Below are positions 56,501-64,000 of a stretch of DNA of 64,000 nt, in pieces. The translations under genes and the position numbers were made by a program. The DNA lies in assembly GCA_029339195.1 (NCBI GenBank), contig JAPTJF010000220.1, forward strand, positions 1 to 64,000, read 5' to 3'. Below the pieces are notes generated by a model, which ran no database searches, was not told the DNA's origin, and was given only the letters and a program-made list of their open reading frames with translations. Within the stretch, counting starts at the first letter, position 1. Every line of letters starts with the position of its first letter. Source of the stretch: Micractinium sp. NFX-FRZ. Taxonomy: Eukaryota > Chlorophyta > Trebouxiophyceae > Chlorellales > Chlorellaceae.

Positions 56501-59500
56501 GTTGGCTGCCTGGGCGGCCCCCCAGGGGCGCAGGGCTGTGGGTTGCGCCGCGCGCCAGCAACCTGCTCCGCTTGTGGCAGGTAGATCCATCCCTGCCCTG
56601 GCTCATCCTGCACTCCTCCCGTTTGTTCTGCCTCTGCAGGCGCCCGGGCAGGCGGCCAGCTGCCGGTGGGGCAGTACGCTGAGGTGGAGGTGCTGATGCA
56701 GGCAAGTTCGGCCAGCAGGCCTGCTCATGGTTAAAATTGGTTCCTTGGGGAAACAGATTCCAGTGGTTTGCCACGCTCGTTAGCGGCATTGCTTTCCTTG
56801 CCCCTGCGCTTTCTTGCCCTGCTGCGCTGTTGTACACCCCGCCTGCCAGCACAGCTGCCCACAACCAGCGCCCCGCCCCTTTTTGCCCCTCTTTACCTGC
56901 TGCAGTGCCTGGTCGCCACCCGGGACCCGATCCCAACGGGAGGCCAGGATATCTTCACCACCTGCATCAAGAAGGCTTTTGGTGAGCCGGCCGGGTGATT
57001 CCGCCAGATTACATGCATCTGGGGTGCGGGCTGTGCGTCCCTGCTAGCTGGTGTGTGTAGGAGTGTCTTCCGCAGCGCTCCTGTTCCCGTCTCCTCTGCG
57101 CCCCTGCTCCATCCACCGCCCTCTCTCAGCTGACCAGCTTCTTGCTTCCCCTCCCGTCTCCGCCCCCCGACCCCTGGGTCCCCATTTCCCTCTCTCCGCT
57201 CGCCCTTCCCCCTGCCTGCAGGCGCCCGCTTCCCGGCTGACCTGCGCCGCCTGCAGGGCGAGCTGTGGGATGAGGACCTCAGCCTGGACTTTGACTCAAT
57301 GATGGGGGAGCAGCGCGACAGGGTGGGTTGGTGGGTGGCAGGGTGGTCTGGTCGGCGGGCGGGGCCTGACGGGGTTGGACGGCAATGATGTGCGGTGCCT
57401 GCACATAGGGGCTCACTGCACACAGAGGGCTCCGCCCTTGCAGCGGGCGCTCACTTAATCCTTCGTGGTTGTCGGCCTTGCGCTCACGCCTGCGCCTGGG
57501 GACCCCCTCGCCTGCCAGCCCTGAAACGCCACACTGGCACTGGGATCACCTCGCTGCCAAGCCATCACTGTTTCACACTGCCCCGCTGGATGCTGACATG
57601 AGGTGTCTGCCAAGACTTGCGACATCATCTCACTGCCACGTCACCTCCCTGCCCCGCAGGATGCCGACATCGAGGTGTCTGGAGAGACGCCCGACTGCAG
57701 CACTGGGCCGCTGGCCTCGGGGCCCTCCAACCCCTCTGTGCAGCGCGCACGGCGTGAGCCCAGGGGCCAGCCCCCCGCCGCCGCCCACCCCAGCATCCTC
57801 GGGAGAGCGGGCAGCGGGCAGCGGGAGGCGTCTGGCAGGGAGTGCACCAGCGGCCGCCCGTCGGCGGGCACCGCCCGTGCCAGCGGCAGCTTCATGAGCG
57901 GTGCGTGGGGCGGCAGGGTTGGTGGGCTTCTTGCTGGTTACTCATCACTTGTGTCTGCTGTGCCTGCTGCCTGTGCCAGACCTGTGGTTGGGCCGCCCTC
58001 ACTACGGCATGTGCTGAGCCTCATCCCCATCCACCCACCTGCCTGCAGGCGAGCACAGCGGCGTGCACGGCGGCGTGAGCGGCGTCCCTGCTGCGGCCCG
58101 CTCGGGCGCTGCTGCAGCGCTCACCGCCACCAGCCGTGGGGCGCTGGTCAACTTGGGGCACATCAAGCAGAGGTGGGGAGGGGCCAGAGGCCTGGGCAGC
58201 TGGGTTGCAGGCAGCTGGGTGGAAGGCTGGCAACTGGTAGTTGGGTCGACCAAGCGTGCTGCGCTTTGCTGCGCTTCTCAGTCGACCACTCTTGTGGGTC
58301 TTGACTTGATGGCCCGTTCCTGACTTTAGTTGCATGTTTCTGGCACGTATCAGCCTTCCTATTAACTGACTATTGATGCTATTGATCTCACATTGTCCCT
58401 GGCAGGTACAACAACACCAAGCTGCTGGAAATGCAAGTTCGGTCCAAGGTGCCCGCCAACCTTCTGCAGAAGAGCAAGCTGAAGCACGCCACCGCCAGCA
58501 GCCGGCTGCCATCCAAGCCAACAGCTGCAGCAACTGCAGGCGGCGCAGGCAGCAGCCGTGCAGCAGCTGCAGTGGCAGCTGCCAACAGGAGCCGTGCAGG
58601 TGGTGCAGCGACGGCGCCGGCCCCCACCCCGCAGCTGGCACCGCGGCCGCCACGCGAGCAGCAGCAGCGGCGGCAGGTGCCCGCAACTCCCGACAGCCGT
58701 GGCAAGCGACTGCGGGAGGCGGCAGCTGTCGCAGCCACAGGGGAAACCCAGCGGCAGCAGCAGCAGCAGCAGCAGCAGGCATCAATGATGTCCGGCGAGA
58801 ACATCACCTCACCAGACAACATCCAGCTGGCAGCTGCAGGGCAGCTGCACCCTGGCACTGGCGGTGCTGGCGCAGCAGCTGCGGCCTCTGGCATGGAGGT
58901 CATTCCTGACACAGACGTCCGCCCCGCGCTGCCGCGGGCGCCCGCACTGGCGGCGGGAGCAGGAGCAGCAGGCGGAGGCCTGATGCGCAGCCCCTCCATG
59001 CGCCTCAACTTTAGTGAGTAACAGGCTGCCTGCCTGCCTGCCTGCTTGGCGGCCTGCCTGTCTGCCTGCTTGTTTGCTTGCCCAACTGCCTGTCCGCCTG
59101 CCAGTGCGCGCACAGTCGTAGGCTGCCCTACTTGCCTTCGGTGCTGCATGCACTTTTGGCTTTGCCACCCTCAGCACATGGCTTGACTGCAAACCAACAA
59201 CTGACTCATGAATGATCACCCCGTTTCTGCCCGCCGTCCGCAGACGCCGTGCCTGCTCCAGCGCTGCTGGCACCAGGCGCCATCCTGGCCTCCCAGCAGC
59301 CGGCAGGCAGCGCCAGCACCTCTCCCGCCGGCGCAGCAGCCGCAGCCGCACCCCAAGTGCCCACGTGGATGATTGCTGCCACGAAGGCAGCCAAGGGTGG
59401 CAGTCGTGGGGGCACAGCCATGCCTACAGTGGCGTCCTTTGGCGCGCTGGCAGCGGCTGGCTTGGTTCCCCTGCTGGCTGAGCCCTCTGCCGCAGCGCCA

Positions 59501-61641
59501 GTGGCAGTGGCGGCAGCCGAGGCGGCAGGAGATGAGGAGGCACCAGACGCAATGGAGTGTGACCCACCCGCGGCCTCCATCCCTGCCAGCCCTGAGGCCG
59601 AGTCTCTGCCCCAGCTGCAACCCTCTGCACAGCAGGAGGCAGCCGGCGGCAGCCCAGCAGCAGAGGCAGGCGCAGAAGCAGAGGCAGAGGCAGAGGCACC
59701 CGCTCAGATGGAACAGGAGGCTGTGGAGCAAGAGGCAGCGGCATGCGCCCCCACAGCGGCCGCACGGGGTCGCAGCAGGAGCAGGGCAGCGGCTGAGGAG
59801 GGGGCGGCAGCAGCAGCTGAGCCGGCCCCCACCACGGCCATCCGCACGCGCACCAGGAGCGCGGCAGCGGCAGATGCAACAGCTGAGGCACCGCCAGCGG
59901 CCACCAAGGGCACCCGCGGTCGCAGCAGGAGCAAGGCTGCGGCAGCATCAGAGGAGGCAGAGGCAGCTGCACAGCCAGCTTCCACCACCGCTCGTGCACG
60001 CAGCATAAGCAAGGCTGCGGAAGCAGCAGTGGCGGAGGCAGAGGCAGATGCGCAGCCAGCATCCACCAAGGGCGCCCGCGGTCGCAGCCGGAGCAAAGCT
60101 GGGGCAGCAACAGGGGAGGCAGAGGCAGATGCGCAGCCAGCATCCACCACCGCTCGTGCACGCAGCATTAGCAAGGCTGCGGAAGCAGCAGCGGCGGACG
60201 CAGAAGTTGAGGCTGTGGCAAAGGCACAGGCGGAGGCAGCCCCTGCTACAGCTGCCCACACGCGCAGCAGGAGCCGCGGCAAGCAAGCTGCTGATGCAGC
60301 CACCCCAGCTGGGCAGCAGGCAGGCAAGCAGGCGGCCAATCCCAGCAGCCGGCCGGCAACAGGCGGGGCCGCCTCTGCGCAGACTCCCGGCGAGGGGCAG
60401 CAGGAGCAGGATGCGGCGGCCCCTGCCAGCGGACGGCGGGCCACGCGCAGCACCCCGGTGGCGGTGCCATTGCAGGATCAGCCAGAGGCTGCCACCTCTG
60501 GGCGCAGGCGTTCCGACAGGCTCACCCCGGTGGCAGCGCCAGCATCTGAGGAGCCAGCAGCAGGCGTTGCCTCTGGGCCGCACCGCCGCTCACCCAGGCT
60601 CACGCCAGGCGGGCTCGAGCAGCCTGTGGCAGCACAGCAGCAGCCCCAGATGGCTCAGGGCAAGCAGAGCGGCCGCCGCAAGTCTGGTGCTGGTTGCACG
60701 CCAGGTGCAGCTGGCGCTGGCTCCGCAGCTGCGGTTGAAGAGCCGGCGGCAGCCAGCGGCCGCGGCAGGAAGCGCCGCGCTGCCGAGCCTGCAGGCCAAG
60801 CAGAGCCGCAGGAGGTGTCAGCCGCGGCAATGCCTCAGGATGAGCAGGTAGAGCAGCCAGTGATGGCTGCAGAGCAGCTTGCCAGTATCGCTGCCAAGCT
60901 CGGCTGCAGCAAGTGCAAGCAGTGCCGGACCGGTTGCGCCGCCTGCCGCCCCGCTGCGGTGGTCGCTCTGGTGAGTGCCTCTTTGACTCCCACCCCCTGT
61001 GTTACTCCTGCCTGACGCTGCCACGCATATAAGCATGCTGTGATGCCTGCTGTGCCCTGCTGCCCTTTGCTTCCGTGCCGGGGCTGGAAGCCTTGCTTTC
61101 CCACTCTTCTTTCTCGGCATTCCCCTGCACTCCCTGCTCCCTTGGCACCTGCAGGAGGAGGCGGGCCTGCAAGAGCTGATGGCGGGTGTGCGCTGGCACG
61201 GTGAGTTGCCTGCCAAACGGGAGAGCTGCCCTGCTTACAGCCTTGCTTCTCGCACCAGCTGAGACTCATGCGCCATACCACCCCTCGCTGGTGCAACTCC
61301 TCCTCAGGCGTTGCTCTACAACATACTCCACTCTCCATCTCAACATGCTCCACTAACGTGCTTCACTCCACATCTCCACCCTCCTGCTTGTTGTGCCTGC
61401 CCCCGCAGGCAAGTGCCGTGGCAGTGGCTGCGCTGAGTGCTGGGCAGCAGTGGTTGCTGCACTGGCGGCTGCGCCCGCTGGCGAGGCAGCACCGCCAGCT
61501 GGTGAGCCGAGGCCGGAAGCTGAGGAGGCAGCGCCGGCAGTTGAGGAGGCAGCGCCAGCGACAAGCGGCAGCCCTGGGCCAGCGCGCAAGCGCCGCCACA
61601 CGCGGCACAGTGCCGGGGCGGCTGATCTGCTGGCCCCAGCT

Positions 61642-61672
<31 letters not shown>

Positions 61673-64000
61673 GCGCTGAGCCCGCTGCAGAGGCAGCAGC
61701 AGCAGAGGCAGATGCCCATGGCGATGCTGACATGGCAGAGGTTCCAGCAGAGCAGGGCGTGGCTGCAGAGCAGCCCGACGCCAGCAAGCCGCGCAGCAGC
61801 CGGAAGGCAGCAGCCAAGGGCGGCACCGCCCCTGCGCAGGCCTGCAAGCCAGCCACGCGCCGCACCCCTGCAGCAGCGCCAGGGCAGGAGGAGCAGGAGC
61901 AGGGGCAGGCCACGGAGGCAGCACCGCCGTCCACTGCCTCCCGCCGGGGCCGCAGCGCCAGCAGGCGCCAGGGCCTGGAACCGGCCCCAGAGTCGACGCC
62001 GCCATCCACTGCACCTCGCCGCGGGCGCAGCGGCAGCAGGACGCAGGCGGGGACGGAGGCAGCGCCGCCCACCGTCCGGCGAGGGCGCAGCGCTGGTCCC
62101 CCTGAGCAGGGGATGTATGCCTCACCCACCGCTGCAGCCGTTGCAGTCAAGAGCCGATCCCGTAGCAAGAGCAAGGGCAAGGGCGGCGCAGCAGCGGCTT
62201 CTCTGGCTGTGGTCACTGCTGCTGCAGCTGCGGCTGAGGCAGCCGAGGCAGCAGCAGTGGCTGGCATGCAGCCGGCTGCCCTGGCAGCAGCAGCAGAGGG
62301 CGCAGCAGAGATGGACGTGGATGGCACGGCCCCTGCTGCGGCGCCCCCAGTGCCTGCCTCCCTTGAGGCAGCTGCGGCAGCTCTGGCAGCAGCAGTGGCA
62401 CCCGCAGTTCAGCCAGCAGCGCCAGCGCCTGTCCCCAGTGCTACCGACCCTGTCGCGGGTGCCATGGCGGCTGCTGGTGCCTTGGCGGAGGAGCTGGATG
62501 CCGAGGCGGGAAGGGACATGGCGGGGCAGCAGCAGCAGCAGCTTCAGCAGGTGCCGCTTGGGATTGAGGACATCCTGGCTGCGTCAGTGGTGCCCTCTAC
62601 AGCCGACGCTGCAGCAGTGGCAGCCGCCGCCGTGCCTGATGCGGCAGCGCCAGAGGTGGCACCTGCTTTGCGTGGCCAGCCGGAGCAGGAGGAGGAGGAT
62701 GGGGATGGGCCGGAGCAGCAGCTAGGGCAGCGCAGGCGGCTGTCTGGCAGCGGCTTCTCCACTGGCAAGCGCCTAGGCTTCATGCAGACTTCGTCTGCCT
62801 CGGTGAGCGACTGACAGTACTGCTTGCACCCCCACCTGCTTGCCCCTTCTGTTGTGTCTGTGGCTTGCCTCGGCTGCGCTTGCAGCTATCTTTCAGTTTG
62901 CTGCTGCGGCAGCACGCTGAATGCAGCTTGCATCTGCTGGTGCATTCAGCAGCTGCGTGGCACGCCGCAGTCGCCATGTTGCCGGGATCCACAATGCCGG
63001 CCTGTGTGTGCCTGCCCACTGTCCCCAGCGCATGTCTCACCCCGCTGCTCCTCTTTCGCACTTGCACCGCCCCCCGTGCCTGCAGGCGCGCAAGCGCGGC
63101 GCCAGCAGCCAGGCGACCAGTGGGCGTCCGAAGCGGGCAGCGTCCGGTGCGTCCGTGCCAGCACCCTCATCACGCCATGCCAGCCGCTCACCAGTGCCAG
63201 CTCTGCTGCGCCAGAGGGCTGCCGAGTCGGGCGGGGCCTCTCAGCCAGGCTCGCCGTATGAGGGTGCCTACAGCTTTGCAGAAGAGGAAGGTGACTCTGC
63301 AGCGGCAGGGGCAGGGGCAGGGGCGGCCCAGGCTGCTGAGCTGGCAGCCGAGCGCGCTGGCGCAGCAGCCGGGGCGGCAGCAGCGGCGACGGCAGCCGGG
63401 GCGGCTGCCAAGGGAGCCGCAGCAGCAGCGGGTGACGCCGTCATCGAGCAGGGTGAGGCGGCTGCACCCGCCACTGGCCCGTTCCAGGTTGTGGGCAGCC
63501 CCGAAGTGTCGGCAGCCGGCCAGCCAGCGCGCTACAAAGAGGCGCTGGAGCAGGTGCAGGCGATGGCACACAAGGCGGCAGCAGTCCGACAGCAGCAGCA
63601 GCGGCAGCAGCAGGAGGACTCAGATGACTCCTGCCCAGAGTCTGCCATGCACGACAGCCAGCTCATGCCGCAGTCCCCTGCTGAGGTGGCCGGGCCGGCA
63701 GCCGCCAGCGCAGCTGCCGCAGCGGCGGCGCGCTCCCAAGCGCCCACCCCGCAGGCCAAGCAGCGGCGCCTGTCGCCCGGCGTCGCCGCCGTGCCCGCAC
63801 AGCCGCTGCCGGATGGCATGGGCAACAAGCAGTTTGGCTCTGGCACAGAGAAGCCCAGCCTGCTGCTGCCACAGCAGGCGCAGCAGCCCAGCGCAGGGCT
63901 GCGGCCGCCGGTGGTTGGTGACAAGCTGGCCCTTGCGGTGCGTGGCTCCCAGCTGGGCTCCCTCAAATTTGAGGAGGCCACGGTGCAAGGTGAGCGAGAC
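53599..64000 (+). CDS. Very large Treslin/TICRR-like candidate, 3' end off window
   Basis: Fifteen exons from 53599-53839 to 63086-63989 join in phase for 2388 residues; the gene continues past the window. The N-terminus RRLFVVLDLSLL with HVSWGYALYDSAC and LLVLLTPGLSS has the von Willebrand-like rhythm seen at the start of Treslin. Residues about 500-730 (RALSHRFLHELLLRLSICAY; FGARFPADLRRLQGELWDED; LDFDSMMGE) resemble the Sld3/Treslin domain in layout. Downstream it is disordered: a polyQ stretch, VPATPDSRGKR, ~27-residue basic/acidic repeats (about 1200-1380), and several TP sites of the form RRSDRLTPV and RRSPRLTPG, which suit CDK control. Two Cys clusters, LGCSKCKQCRTGCAACR and KCRGSGCAECW (about 1582-1630), suggest metal binding. 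Treslin brings CDC45 to origins (family knowledge). Homology is by pattern only. The intron 56702-56905 has a GC donor. Confidence 0.5.
54765..54825 (+). repeat. Duplicated exon end and donor, 39 bp apart
   Basis: GGAGCCAAAGGTGGGTGCTC and GGAGCCAAAAGTGGGTGCTC follow each other 39 bases apart. Each holds a GTGGGT donor in the same reading phase (after 54776 and after 54815), so either would keep the frame into the exon at 55000. Confidence 0.75.
59020..59100. repeat. (TGCC)n-type intron repeat
   Basis: CTGCCTGCCTGCCTGCTTGG and related CTGCTTG units fill the start of the intron after the exon ending at 59013. Confidence 0.7.
59750..60290 (+). repeat. Coding repeats, ~27 residues, basic/acidic alternation
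   Basis: About seven units of the form (A/S)T-x3-R-x-RS-x-S-K followed by Ala/Glu-rich sequence. STTARARSISKAAEAA and STKGARGRSRSKAGAA alternate. The DNA of adjacent units is nearly identical (e.g. GATGCGCAGCCAGCATCCAC occurs twice), so recent expansion is likely. Confidence 0.8.

Noticed and set aside
53599..59021. Treslin-like gene ending at 59021, with a second gene starting at 59249
   Set aside because: The stop at 59021 is only reached by reading through a clear GTGAGT donor after 59013; the exon at 59244 joins in phase, and the apparent start at 59249 is a GTG.
61268..62725. 485-codon plus-strand frame rich in Arg/Gln
   Set aside because: Frame-shifted shadow of the Treslin-like exon 61409-62802, produced by CAG-rich codons.

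Overview
The window looks like nuclear DNA of a green alga, most likely a trebouxiophyte of the Chlorella/Micractinium type. It is very GC-rich, full of CAG/CTG triplet runs that encode Gln, Ala or Ser, and split into many short exons with GT-AG (and several GC-AG) introns. Some genes carry TGTAA-type polyadenylation signals, there are short plant-type telomere motifs inside introns, and the gene set is eukaryotic (NSE4, POLI, BAP31, ZGRF1, expansin). No operons, CRISPR, insertion sequences, tRNA or rRNA were seen. Taxonomy is inferred from these features only.

I resolve 15 protein genes. Left to right: a MYND-finger protein (-), a DNA polymerase iota-like translesion polymerase (-), a small HEPN/DUF4145-like protein with an N-myristoylation motif (+), the SMC5/6 subunit NSE4 with a SUMO-related tail (-), a BAP31-like ER protein ending in a KKxx signal (+), a secreted expansin fused to a fasciclin domain (-), a secreted Pro-rich adhesin-like protein (+), an unknown single-pass membrane protein (-), a CLYBL/CitE-type lyase (+), the tRNA-modifying GTPase MnmE (-), a secretory-pathway C2H2 protein with a transmembrane segment (+), a ZGRF1-type SF1 helicase (+), a Golgi-type sulfotransferase (-), a PLAC8 Cys-rich protein (+), and a very large protein running off the right end whose N-terminal part resembles Treslin/TICRR (+).

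Orientation alternates almost perfectly from 9.8 kb to 37.6 kb, giving head-to-head pairs with start codons only about 200-700 bp apart and tail-to-tail pairs elsewhere. The expansin-fasciclin and adhesin-like wall genes share one of the shortest divergent promoters (253 bp). Four of the 15 genes (POLI, NSE4, ZGRF1, Treslin-like) act in DNA replication or repair.

Two sequence-level themes stand out. First, at least eight, probably nine, introns use a GC donor in an AG|GC context where the reading frame and family homology leave no good GT alternative. Second, introns of several genes contain degenerate or near-identical copies of the adjoining exon, 70-115 bp apart, as if short tandem duplications repeatedly span splice sites. 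Exon models were built by hand from splice motifs, phase and homology; where stated, all phases sum consistently.
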